From the NCBI GenBank assembly GCA_034429745.1, contig DAOUFY010000005.1, positions 1-64,000 on the forward strand: a stretch of DNA of 64,000 bases, read 5' to 3'. Origin of the DNA: JBAXBF01 sp034429745. Its GTDB lineage: Bacteria > Chloroflexota > Anaerolineae > Anaerolineales > DRKV01. Both the position numbers and the translations under genes were made by a program. Of this stretch, positions 54,418 through 62,941 are shown in pieces. The notes below the pieces were generated by a model that was not told the DNA's origin, made no database searches, and was given only the letters and a program-made list of their open reading frames with translations. Position 1 is the stretch's first letter; each line of letters opens with the position of its first letter.

Positions 54418-55413
54418 ATGGTCTTGCGTTGTTTTAATTGGAGAGATATTCCCATCTTGCACCGCTACAGGGATGAGATGATATTTTTGAATAGCGAGTT
54501 GATGTTAAAAAGCGGTTCGTTTAATATTTTCAAATCGCTTCTCTTTTCAGTTTTGCCGCTTGATTCAATGTTTACACTTGTAGGCAGCAACAAAGATAAA
54601 AATTCTTTTCAAATAAATCACGCATTAGGACAAGCATACTATCGCCCTGGAGAAGAACACGCTTACCTCACTTTCATCGCCCCCGAAAGCACGCTTATTC
54701 CCCAATTAGTATTCGCTATAATTGATGGCATAACTACTTGGGCAGGAAATCAAGGCGCACTACGCATACTTGCCGATATCGAAGAAAACCATCCATTGTT
54801 TGAAATACTGCGTCAGGCTGGTTTTTCAGTGTATGCTAGACAGCGAATATGGCAAGTAGTTCAAGCAGGACCGAGCAAACCGCTGGAAAAAACACAGAAT
54901 CATTTCGTATGGCGGCCGGCATTATCTTCGGATTGGCAAGCCATACAATCCTTATATCAAAGCCTTGTGCCAAACCTCATTCAACGCGTTGGACAACCTA
55001 TGTTCAACTCTTCCAAGGGGCTGGTCTGCTATCAACATAACGAGCTTGCCGCCTACATTGAGTTTCGTTATGGAGTAAATGGTATTTGCGCCTATCCTCT
55101 CATTCATCCTGATGCCCCTGAAGTTGTTTTCTCTCTGCCTCAGGTAATGGATGAGTTGAGCGGAATTGCACCGCGTTTACAGCGCCCAGTATATGCTTTA
55201 ATCAGCCATTACCAGAATTGGATCGAAAGCGCATTAGTCTCACAAGGGGCACTTATCAGCATTACTCAAGCCTTAATGGTGAAACACTTAACCACTCGGC
55301 AACAGGTATTCCCTTCATTAATGCCTGTTCTTGAATTTGAATCATCCCAAACGCAACCGCTCGCGTTTGTTTTAAGCGGAGATAAAACCTATGAGTCATG
55401 TACAAATCATTGA
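54418..55413 (+). CDS. Putative tandem GNAT-fold protein
   Basis: A 331-residue protein of unknown role. Residues about 1-145 and 160-325 each look like a GNAT-type fold (MVLRCFNWRDIPILHRYRDEM; then VWRPALSSDWQAIQSLYQSL), with a FEILRQAGFSVYARQRIWQV strand typical of the GNAT end. The acetyl-CoA loop is not clearly conserved in either half. It follows pdxT by two bases, and its end overlaps the R3H ATPase gene by 23 bases. Co-expression with PLP synthesis and dTMP kinase genes gives no clear functional clue. Confidence 0.6.
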   Translation: MVLRCFNWRDIPILHRYRDEMIFLNSELMLKSGSFNIFKSLLFSVLPLDSMFTLVGSNKDKNSFQINHALGQAYYRPGEEHAYLTFIAPESTLIPQLVFAIIDGITTWAGNQGALRILADIEENHPLFEILRQAGFSVYARQRIWQVVQAGPSKPLEKTQNHFVWRPALSSDWQAIQSLYQSLVPNLIQRVGQPMFNSSKGLVCYQHNELAAYIEFRYGVNGICAYPLIHPDAPEVVFSLPQVMDELSGIAPRLQRPVYALISHYQNWIESALVSQGALISITQALMVKHLTTRQQVFPSLMPVLEFESSQTQPLAFVLSGDKTYESCTNH

Positions 55414-57007
55414 TGATCTTGATGCTTTACTTAATGTATTGCCACCTCACATCAAGAAAAGTGTTATTCAATTAAATAACAGTGATAAATTGTTGGAAAT
55501 CATTCTCGACCTAGGTCGAGTTCCAACTGCTCGCTTTATTGATGAGGAAGTCGTCCTTTCACAACAGGAAATTACTCATCAAGATATCAGCTACGTTGTG
55601 GATCACATTGGTCAATTTAACGATGATAACAGAGCTGGATTAGAGCGCACCTTGCATCGCATAGCAGCTATACGCAACCGTGCTCAAGATATTGTTGGGC
55701 TCACCTGTCGTGTAGGCCGCGCTGTTTATGGCACACTCGATATAATCCAAGATATCATCGAAAGCGGTAAAAATGTCCTTCTCTTGGGTCAGCCGGGGGT
55801 TGGCAAAACCACCATGCTGCGCGAAGCTGCCAGAGTGCTTTCTGAAAAGAAAAGAGTGATTATTGTAGATACTTCTAACGAAATTGGCGGGGATGGAGAT
55901 GTCCCCCACCCGGCAGTCGGCAAAGCACGCCGCATGCAAGTTGCCAAGCCGTCCCTGCAGCATGAAGTGATGATAGAAGCCGTAGAAAACCACTACCCAC
56001 AGGTAATCATCATAGATGAAATTGGACGCGAGCTTGAAGCTGAAGCGGCACGTACTATAGCTGAAAGGGGTGTACAGCTCATCGGCACAGCCCATGGGTA
56101 CACGTTAGAAAATTTGCTTCTCAACCCAACTCTTTCAGATTTGGTTGGTGGAATTGACGCAGTTACCCTTTCGGATGAAGAAGCTCGCCGCCGTAATACC
56201 CAAAAAACGGTATTGGAACGCCGTTCTCCGCCAACCTTTGATGTACTGATTGAACTGCAAACCCGCGATCGCGTCGCTATTCATCATGACGTAGCCAGCG
56301 CTGTAGATACACTTTTACGTGGCCGCCCCATGCCCCCGGAAATTCGCTATCGCGATGAATACGGCAAAATTCATATTGAAACACCGCCACCTACTGCAAG
56401 CAATTGGCAAACCTCGCAAGGAGGGCTAAAACGTCAAAACGGCAATGGCAAATCCTTGCCCATTCACTCAACCGCTGATGTGGTTCTAGAAGAAGCCACT
56501 GTTGATTACAATCCTAGCAACGATGCCGGAAGAACAGTTCCGCTGCAGCCTATCCGCATATACCCCTACGGGGTAGCGCGCAACCGGCTCAGTCAAGCAG
56601 CCAAGCGGCTTGGAGTACCAGCAGTACTCGTTAACGATGTTGCCGAAGCTGAGACACTGGTAACACTGCGCACCTATTACCGCAAACGCCAGCAAACCGT
56701 TATGGACGCTGAACGGCGCGGTGTGCCAATCTACGTATTGCGTTCCAACACGATCAACCAAATGCAATCCTACTTAAGCGAACTGTTCGACTTAAATAAC
56801 CTTCGCCATGGAGAAGGAAACGAAGAAAAAGCCTTCCAAGAAACTCAAGCTGCTATCGAAGCGGTACTACGCGGCGAACCATGGGTAGACTTATCTCCAG
56901 CTTCTTCCTATTTGCGCCGTCAGCAGCATGAGATGGCTCGCCGTGCCAACCTCCTTTCGCATTCTCTTGGCAAAGACCCTTACCGGCGAGTGAGGATCTA
57001 TCGCTGA
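55391..57007 (+). CDS. R3H-domain AAA ATPase (Ycf45/SpoIIIAA-like)
   Basis: A 538-residue nucleic-acid-linked ATPase. About 1-110 is an N-terminal region of the same family, Walker A GQPGVGKT is at 133-140, Walker B VIIIDEIGRELEAEAARTIAERG is near 200, and about 505-538 contains the R3H motif RRQQHEMARRANLLSHSLG. The family is widespread in cyanobacteria (Ycf45) and Chloroflexota. Its cellular role is unclear. Its stop overlaps the tmk start (TGATG), as is frequent in this group. Expected to act in the cytoplasm on single-stranded DNA or RNA. Confidence 0.9.
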   Translation: MSHVQIIDDLDALLNVLPPHIKKSVIQLNNSDKLLEIILDLGRVPTARFIDEEVVLSQQEITHQDISYVVDHIGQFNDDNRAGLERTLHRIAAIRNRAQDIVGLTCRVGRAVYGTLDIIQDIIESGKNVLLLGQPGVGKTTMLREAARVLSEKKRVIIVDTSNEIGGDGDVPHPAVGKARRMQVAKPSLQHEVMIEAVENHYPQVIIIDEIGRELEAEAARTIAERGVQLIGTAHGYTLENLLLNPTLSDLVGGIDAVTLSDEEARRRNTQKTVLERRSPPTFDVLIELQTRDRVAIHHDVASAVDTLLRGRPMPPEIRYRDEYGKIHIETPPPTASNWQTSQGGLKRQNGNGKSLPIHSTADVVLEEATVDYNPSNDAGRTVPLQPIRIYPYGVARNRLSQAAKRLGVPAVLVNDVAEAETLVTLRTYYRKRQQTVMDAERRGVPIYVLRSNTINQMQSYLSELFDLNNLRHGEGNEEKAFQETQAAIEAVLRGEPWVDLSPASSYLRRQQHEMARRANLLSHSLGKDPYRRVRIYR

Positions 57008-57633
57008 TGTTCATCTCCTTTGAAGGACCTGATGGAAGCGGCAAAACCACACAGGTTTCTTTGCTCGCTTCCTTTTTAAGAAATAATGGATGGGATGTTC
57101 TTACCACCCGAGAACCCGGCGGCACACTCATTGGAGAGCAAGTGCGTACCATCCTCGCTGAGAAAAATAACACCAGCATTCGCCCGCGGACTGAAGTTTT
57201 GCTTTTCCAAGCTTCGCGGGCTCAGTTGGTGGAAGAGATCATTAAGCCCCACTTAAACCGCGGCGGAATTCTGCTTTCCGATCGCTTTGCCGATTCAACT
57301 CTCGCCTATCAAGGTTATGGGCACCAACTCGATCTGAAGCAACTTTACCCCGTAATAGAATTCGCCACCGGCGGCTTAAAACCTGACTTAACAATATTTC
57401 TTGATATTGATGTTGAAGAAGGACTAAAGCGGCGCGCTAGTGCCGGTGAGTGGAATCGCCTTGACGCTTACGAAGCCGCCTTTCATCGCCGCGCCTATGC
57501 CGGCTATCAAGCTCTCATCCAAGCTGAACCTGAGCGTTGGGTTAAAGTTGATGCAACCCATTCTATTGATCAAATCCATCAAAGGATTTGTGATATTGTC
57601 GAGAAGCGCTTAGCCGGTTTTAAACGCAAATAA
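57007..57633 (+). CDS. tmk: dTMP kinase
   Basis: A 208-residue P-loop kinase that phosphorylates dTMP to dTDP. P-loop FEGPDGSGKTTQ (4-15), TTREPGGTLIGEQVR, the DR motif in SDRFADSTLAYQGYGH (about 92), and the lid RRASAGEWNRLD (about 142) are present. All catalytic features are intact. It overlaps the R3H ATPase gene by one base and ends the operon. No clear terminator follows in the 190 bases before the convergent PAP2 gene. Confidence 0.97.
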   Translation: MFISFEGPDGSGKTTQVSLLASFLRNNGWDVLTTREPGGTLIGEQVRTILAEKNNTSIRPRTEVLLFQASRAQLVEEIIKPHLNRGGILLSDRFADSTLAYQGYGHQLDLKQLYPVIEFATGGLKPDLTIFLDIDVEEGLKRRASAGEWNRLDAYEAAFHRRAYAGYQALIQAEPERWVKVDATHSIDQIHQRICDIVEKRLAGFKRK

Positions 57634-57823
57634 TATTATTTCAACTCCATCTGCCTTCACCGTAAAGAAATGCTTTTTTTCACCAATAGCTGTGGCTTAG
57701 TGGCAAAGCTTCACATTCTCTTATAGACAACGACTATATTTTGGAATCCAATGCTCTTGGCTGCTTTTGCGCATACTCCTTTAATGCAAAGTTCGAATGA
57801 ACAGATTGGAGTGTTAAAAACAA

Positions 57824-58375
57824 CTATTTGAAAAAATACACCGTCCACCAATGAAATGGGATAAAAAGTGTCAATTCACCAATCGCAACGCCTATGACCG
57901 CACCTACAAAAACATCAGAAAAATAATGTACCCCCATCATTACTCGCGAAAAGCTTACCATTATCGCATAAACTAGCAGCAAGATGCCAACCCAAAATGG
58001 ACCAAGAGCTAGCCCAACAACCGTAAGCATTGCACAACGAGCAGCATGCCCGGAAGGGAAAGAATGCGGATTAGCAATACGGTATATTTTTCCCCATTCA
58101 CCTACCGGCCTACTGCGGCGCACACTGTATTTAAACACAAATACCACTGCTGCGGTTAGCAAAGTGCCAATAAACATCACTAAGGCAAGTTGCTTCCAGC
58201 TTCCAATTCCCCATAACCATAAACATCCAATTAAAAGTAAGGATATCCATGGATCTGCAGAATGAGTGAAAATAATTGCTAGAGCACGTAAAAAAGGGGT
58301 TTTTTCATAATGGCGTAACTTCGCCGAAATATTTTCATCCCACTGTGTTAATTGTTTCCAATCCATGCTCAACAT
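57824..58375 (-). CDS. PAP2-family membrane phosphatase
   Basis: A 183-residue protein with about five membrane helices. The three phosphatase motifs are all visible: KYSVRRSRP (KxxxxxxRP), PSGHAA and SRVMMGVHYFSDV (SRxxxxxHxxxD). Substrates of such proteins are lipid phosphates such as undecaprenyl pyrophosphate. The start is at 58375 or at an in-frame ATG (58366); both lie inside the end of the nucleotidyltransferase gene, overlapping by up to 41 bases. Last gene of a minus-strand trio. Confidence 0.92.
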   Translation of the reverse strand: MLSMDWKQLTQWDENISAKLRHYEKTPFLRALAIIFTHSADPWISLLLIGCLWLWGIGSWKQLALVMFIGTLLTAAVVFVFKYSVRRSRPVGEWGKIYRIANPHSFPSGHAARCAMLTVVGLALGPFWVGILLLVYAIMVSFSRVMMGVHYFSDVFVGAVIGVAIGELTLFIPFHWWTVYFFK

Positions 58376-59147
58376 AAGCTCGCTGAAGGTCTTGCACCAC
58401 CAAATGATAATGAGCAGGCTTATCCACGTCCATGCCTAATTCAGGATATGGGCAAAGAATAGCTCGACCGCGCACTCCAACTTTTTGAGCTACTTTCTGT
58501 GCCACTTTTTCCAATGTCCAGAGGCGGAACAGAAAGGCTAAAAAAACATCAAAGCCAATCAAGGAAGCCTGTTTGAAAGCATTTTTCCGAGTTGCAAAAA
58601 GTTTTTGCCACAATAGAGGACGATGTGTAATCACTTGCACATCAAAAGCATGAACATCAGCCCCACAAACTTCTACATCTTTTAGTTGATAATACGAACG
58701 CCGTGCTTGAGGAAAACGAGATTCCATTGTCTTTCGGGAAATAACTGTATAATATACCTCGTCATCGCTTTTCAGAACTTCATCTACAAACCAATCTAAC
58801 ATAAAGCCCTTCAATACAGGTATATCAGAAGAAATAGCGATTACTTTCTTCCCTAAAGGCTCAATTTTTTGAAGCGTTTTTACAGCAGCTAAAAGGTTTT
58901 CAAATAAACCACCCTGTTGAGGCAAAATCGTCATTGGCTTAGTACAATAGAGAGGAATATCCTCTTCTAGACCCACTACAACAACGCGGTTGATAAAGGT
59001 TGATTCACTTACTGCATCAAGCACCCATTGAATCATGGGTCTTCCAGCAATGTTCAATAATGCTTTAGGTTTGCCGAGTGTAAATTCAAATAATGGCTCA
59101 CCTACTTGAGGTGTTCCGCCGGCAGTAATAATGGCATTCATTAACAT
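58335..59147 (-). CDS. MobA-like nucleotidyltransferase
   Basis: A 270-residue protein with a nucleotidyltransferase (GT-A type) core: NAIITAGGTPQVGEPLFEFTLGKPKALLNIAGRPMIQWVLDAV in overlapping parts at the N-terminus, and SSDIPVLKGFMLDWFVDEV near residue 100. The usual GGxGTRM loop is changed to GGTPQ. It may transfer a nucleotide to a sugar phosphate or a molybdopterin-like acceptor. The acceptor is unknown. The gene overlaps the upstream gene by seven bases and the downstream PAP2 gene by about 41, pointing to tight coupling. An in-frame ATG at 59141 is an equally good start. Confidence 0.85.
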   Translation of the reverse strand: MLMNAIITAGGTPQVGEPLFEFTLGKPKALLNIAGRPMIQWVLDAVSESTFINRVVVVGLEEDIPLYCTKPMTILPQQGGLFENLLAAVKTLQKIEPLGKKVIAISSDIPVLKGFMLDWFVDEVLKSDDEVYYTVISRKTMESRFPQARRSYYQLKDVEVCGADVHAFDVQVITHRPLLWQKLFATRKNAFKQASLIGFDVFLAFLFRLWTLEKVAQKVAQKVGVRGRAILCPYPELGMDVDKPAHYHLVVQDLQRAYVEHGLETINTVG

Positions 59148-60058
59148 TGCTTATCCTGCAACTCCTGCAATTGAGGAGAAAAATTCAATTCATCAAGCAT
59201 GGCATTCAATTCACTTATTGTAAGTGATCGCTTTTTGCCAGAAACAGCAATGAGCGCAGCTTCCATCATATTCGTCCCAAAAGAGCGTCCATCCAGGATA
59301 GGTGTCGTCGTAAGCAAATACTTGGCTCCGCTCTCGCGATAAAGTTGCACATCTTCCGGAGTAGTCGTGTTGGTTACAATTATTTTTCCCTCAAGTTTGG
59401 GGGGCATATAGCGCTTGATATAATGGCAATCTCCAGCAATTATTGATGCCCACTGATAAAGGTCGCTCCATTTTGGTGTTCGTACTTCTTGTTTTTCACC
59501 AGTCGGATATACCCACTCAAAGGGCAGCCTGCCAACAATAGGCATCAGCATGGCGGCTAAAACCTTTAAACTGCTTGGCTTACGCACAGGTATTGGAATA
59601 CCTAAACTGAAAAAGAAGTCGCCAAAGATCGTATCATATCCAGCTTGGTAAAAAGACATTGCCATGCCCCAACGGTCAATAGCTACCGTAACCAAAGCTT
59701 TGCGGCTTACCTTGTCTAAATAATCACCGATTTCCTTTTCCAATACTGCCGCACAGCGGTTTTCTAATGTGTTTTTTAACCCAGTTCCATCTGTATATGG
59801 TGTGTGACGAATAAACCGAAACAGAGGCTGTACAGAATAAAGGGGGTACCAGCGCTGATCAACTAACAAACCCAAGTCTGTACCGCCCACTCCAAATGCG
59901 TCCACCTTTCCGTCATATTCCTTAAAGAGCTGAGCGGCTTTTTCCATATCGCCGTCAGTTCCTATGCGTTCAAGAATGACTTTTTCACCTAGGAGGGTAA
60001 TTTCAACGCGCTTATTGCGCTTTGATGAACCAATACTGATGCTTATTGCGTGCTTCAT
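59141..60058 (-). CDS. Quinate 5-dehydrogenase-like family protein, function unproved
   Basis: A 305-residue protein of a family annotated in Chloroflexota and Firmicutes as quinate 5-dehydrogenase, on weak grounds. SISIGSSKRNKRVEITLLGEKVILERIGTDG at the start, in overlapping parts, DGKVDAFGVGGTDLGL, and YTDGTGLKNTLENR near 100 are conserved features. A later GKIIVTNTTTPEDVQLYRESGAKYLLTTTP resembles a nucleotide-binding strand. I recognise the family by sight only. It forms an operon with the nucleotidyltransferase and PAP2 genes. The function may be in surface lipid or sugar metabolism. Confidence 0.6.
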   Translation of the reverse strand: MKHAISISIGSSKRNKRVEITLLGEKVILERIGTDGDMEKAAQLFKEYDGKVDAFGVGGTDLGLLVDQRWYPLYSVQPLFRFIRHTPYTDGTGLKNTLENRCAAVLEKEIGDYLDKVSRKALVTVAIDRWGMAMSFYQAGYDTIFGDFFFSLGIPIPVRKPSSLKVLAAMLMPIVGRLPFEWVYPTGEKQEVRTPKWSDLYQWASIIAGDCHYIKRYMPPKLEGKIIVTNTTTPEDVQLYRESGAKYLLTTTPILDGRSFGTNMMEAALIAVSGKKRSLTISELNAMLDELNFSPQLQELQDKQC

Positions 60059-60485
60059 AATAATTCATTTATTCTAACACCTTTTACGCGAAAAGGGTAT
60101 AAATTATTCCCCTCTTTTTGCTGTTTTGAAATATCGTGCTCGTCATTTCCATGCCTAGCAATCTGGTATAATTGGGAAAAAATAAAAACCAAAAGGGTGG
60201 TATATCATTTCATCCAATAATACGTAAAAATAGAGGGCACGACATTTGAAACTTGTAAATATTTGATGCCGCTTAGCTAACAAGCTAGATTTGAAGTCGA
60301 AACTTTCTTCGCCTCCAATATTATTAAGCACTTTATAAAGGTTCCTCGTTCTGAAAGAATCGATACAGATTGGATCATCGTTTTACGGAAATCAAATGTC
60401 TCCTCATAAGCCAGAAAGAGCAGAAATCGGTAAGCAAGCCTCAATACACGAAAGCTAATTATTATCAAACACTTTTCATATTGCC
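60059..60485. other. Intergenic region, no gene recognised
   Basis: About 427 bases with no convincing protein gene. A 76-codon frame on the minus strand (60277-60507) overlaps the start of the next gene and looks like chance. At 60164-60172 the plus strand has TGG TATAAT, a good extended -10 element, but the next plus-strand gene begins 313 bases further on. So this could be a promoter for a small RNA or a long leader, or simply chance. Confidence 0.45.
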
Positions 60486-62099
60486 ATGCAGCATAATTTA
60501 AAGTCAACCTTAACCAAAGGGTTTTTTTTCTTTCTATTAACCATCATTTTTGCCCTCATCTATACCCAAGCTCCATTATATTCCTCCAACCAGAATTTGT
60601 ACTTTCTTTATGGGTTAGCAAAAGCTGGTCAAAACCATCTATCCGCCGACTGGTTAGCTAATACTACCGACCCTGTGCCTTTCTTCAGCTTCCTAGTGTA
60701 CGCCATTGCCTCTTTACCAAATGGGGAAATTGGTTTTTATCTCTTTTACGCCTTGCTGCAAGGAATATATCTAGCAAGTTTATTGGGTATCGTATTTACC
60801 TTGTTCCAAATAAAACCAACCATGATGGATTGGCAAGCCCTTTGGAGTAAAAATGATACAGCACATCGCGAGCGAGCAATTCAGGCATTGATTGCCATTA
60901 CCATTATCCTCATTCTGCACTCTGCTGCTCTGCGTTTTGTATTGTCGAAATCTTTAGGAGAAGAGTGGGTTTTCCTTTTGGAAGGAGGAGTTGCATTTCA
61001 GAGAATCTTAGGCTTAGTGCTGCAGCCAAGTGTTTTTGCAGTTTTCTTAGTTTCAAGCATATACTTTGGGATTCAGCGGCGCTACATAAGCGCAATTTTT
61101 TGTGCTGCACTCGCTGCTACATTTCATCCAACCTATCTGCTAGCTGCAGGGTTGCTCATTATGATGTGGAATATACAGCTATGGCAAGATAGCCGAGCAA
61201 ATAGCCCAACTAATAGCACATTTTCACATTGGAAACCCCCACTAACTGCCATAATAATATCCGCAGTTTGTTTAGCTCCTACCCTAATCCTTACCGTAAG
61301 TCATTTTCTTGGCACTCCAGCAAGTGAAGCTCAAGCAGCCCAAAGTATTCTTGTCAATTTTAGGTTTCCACACCATGCAATTCCAAGCAAGTGGTGGAAT
61401 CCCTCAGTGATTGTTCAGCTGCTGCTGTGTACTGCAACCTTATGGATCATTCGACGCGATCGTCTTTTTTCTGTAATGGCGGTATTATTCTTTACCGCAA
61501 TAAGCTTAACTCTGCTTCAAATCATTATTCACAACACAACCCTAGCCCTGCTTTTTCCTTGGCGATTATCCATATTGCTGGTGCCATTATCATCTTCTAT
61601 AGTTTCTATGGCTTTATTTGGCTACTTTTGGAAAAGGATTAAAATCACACCGAATCAGATGCGCTTAATCGAATGGGCTTGTTTTATCCTAATCGCTATT
61701 CTTCTCGGCATAGGAATCATAAGAATCAAACTCGATTTCGAGCGAAAATCAGCCGCAGATGATTTGCCTGTAGCCTTATACGCAAAACAAACTCTCCCTT
61801 CCAACAGCTTAATACTGATACCGCCAAAAATGGAAGATTTTCGCATTAACTCAGGTTTTCCTGTGTACGTAGATTTTAAGTCTCACCCATACCGCAGCAA
61901 CGAAGTTTTAGAGTGGTACCGCAGAATCAAACTCGCTAATCGCTTTTACAATAAATACAACTGTCAAGTTTTTCAACAAATTATCAAAGAAGGCATTACT
62001 CACCTTGTATTGCCAAAAACTCATCACTTTAACTGTACCACTCCCATAAAAGAGCTTTACAGTGATTCTGCCTACTTCCTCTTTGCTATTGCCAATTAA
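60486..62099 (+). CDS. Large polytopic membrane protein, unknown (DUF6798-like)
   Basis: A 537-residue protein with about eleven predicted helices. The N-terminal loop YSSNQNLYFLYGLAKAGQNHLSADWLANTTDPVPFFSFL (shown here in short parts: NQNLYFLYGL, LSADWLAN, DPVPFFSFLV) resembles outer loops of Chloroflexota glycosyltransferase-like membrane proteins. The C-terminal 90 residues are soluble and include TLPSNSLILIPPKMEDFRI and GITHLVLPK, as in the DUF6798 type. The ATG has no clear ribosome binding site. No motif gives a catalytic role, so surface-polymer synthesis is only a guess. Confidence 0.65.
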   Translation: MQHNLKSTLTKGFFFFLLTIIFALIYTQAPLYSSNQNLYFLYGLAKAGQNHLSADWLANTTDPVPFFSFLVYAIASLPNGEIGFYLFYALLQGIYLASLLGIVFTLFQIKPTMMDWQALWSKNDTAHRERAIQALIAITIILILHSAALRFVLSKSLGEEWVFLLEGGVAFQRILGLVLQPSVFAVFLVSSIYFGIQRRYISAIFCAALAATFHPTYLLAAGLLIMMWNIQLWQDSRANSPTNSTFSHWKPPLTAIIISAVCLAPTLILTVSHFLGTPASEAQAAQSILVNFRFPHHAIPSKWWNPSVIVQLLLCTATLWIIRRDRLFSVMAVLFFTAISLTLLQIIIHNTTLALLFPWRLSILLVPLSSSIVSMALFGYFWKRIKITPNQMRLIEWACFILIAILLGIGIIRIKLDFERKSAADDLPVALYAKQTLPSNSLILIPPKMEDFRINSGFPVYVDFKSHPYRSNEVLEWYRRIKLANRFYNKYNCQVFQQIIKEGITHLVLPKTHHFNCTTPIKELYSDSAYFLFAIAN

Positions 62100-62127
62100 A
62101 TATTTGCTTAACTTTTTCAGTTTTTGC

Positions 62128-62155
62128 TTGTTGTTTTCGGAAAATATAGTACAAT
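62128..62155 (+). promoter_or_regulatory. Possible promoter of the PilZ gene
   Basis: TTGTTG (62128-62133), 16 bases, then TACAAT (62150-62155). Transcription would start near 62162, about 30 bases before the PilZ ATG, and the AGGAAG ribosome binding site lies in the leader. Confidence 0.45.
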
Positions 62156-62191
62156 GAAAAAGGGTAAGAAAGACTGATAGGAAGTACATTC

Positions 62192-62941
62192 ATGAATGTG
62201 GAAATATTTAACTACCTCCTGCAATGCGCCAAAGCAAATGAAAAGGTAATGTTGTATAACACATACAAAGGCATTCCGATTACCTTTGAAGCGGAATTCA
62301 TCAAAATTAGTCATGGCGTCATTGATCTTAAGGTGCACAAATATCAGGCTTTATGCATTCAGCACTCAAAACGCACCCTGATTAAGCATGATATCTTTCC
62401 TCATCCTATCCTTGCTCACCTTAAAAATGTGAATTTTATCAACTTGATTGTATCCTTATACGAATTCACATATGCAGATGATCGGGCTGGCAATCGAAAA
62501 AGTGTGCGCGTTGCTCCGGATAAATCTTTTCCCATCGTCATTTCCAGCGGCATTGTGGTTAATGCAGAAGCCGTTGATATATCTGAAGAAGGGTGTGGAG
62601 TTTATATAAAAAGCACATATTTTGACCCTAAATATTTTGAACCTAAAAAGAATATTATTCTTGAATATCGCTATCCATTGGAAAAAAGAATTATTATTAA
62701 AAATCAAGGGGTAATCACTCATGTGCTTCCCTTAAAAGAGCAAAATCTACATCGTCTCGGTATTCAGACATTTGCCAGTGATGACTTCCGTAAAGCTATT
62801 AAACAGTACATTCAAAAAAGAAAGGTTGAAATCATTACTGAACTTGAAACTTATTATCAGTTGCTCATGGCAAAGTTATCACCTATGGCAGCTGCCTCAT
62901 CTTTACCACAAGTTTCTCATTCACATAAAGGAGAACTATGA
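62192..62941 (+). CDS. PilZ-domain (c-di-GMP binding) protein, YcgR-like
   Basis: A 249-residue cytoplasmic protein. Residues about 1-95 form a YcgR-type N-domain (VMLYNTYKGIPITFEAEFI). About 98-200 is the PilZ domain with the c-di-GMP motifs intact: R102-K-S-V-R106 (RxxxR) and D129-I-S131-E-E-G134 (DxSxxG). A C-terminal helix runs about 205-232. It probably senses c-di-GMP and may slow flagellar rotation or act on another membrane machine. It overlaps the next gene by four bases (ATGA), so the two are co-translated and likely work together. The flagellar operon is elsewhere in this window. Confidence 0.88.
   Translation: MNVEIFNYLLQCAKANEKVMLYNTYKGIPITFEAEFIKISHGVIDLKVHKYQALCIQHSKRTLIKHDIFPHPILAHLKNVNFINLIVSLYEFTYADDRAGNRKSVRVAPDKSFPIVISSGIVVNAEAVDISEEGCGVYIKSTYFDPKYFEPKKNIILEYRYPLEKRIIIKNQGVITHVLPLKEQNLHRLGIQTFASDDFRKAIKQYIQKRKVEIITELETYYQLLMAKLSPMAAASSLPQVSHSHKGEL

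Noticed and set aside
60277..60507. A 76-codon frame on the minus strand in the intergenic region.
   Set aside because: No recognisable domain or ribosome binding site, and it overlaps the start of the gene at 60486.
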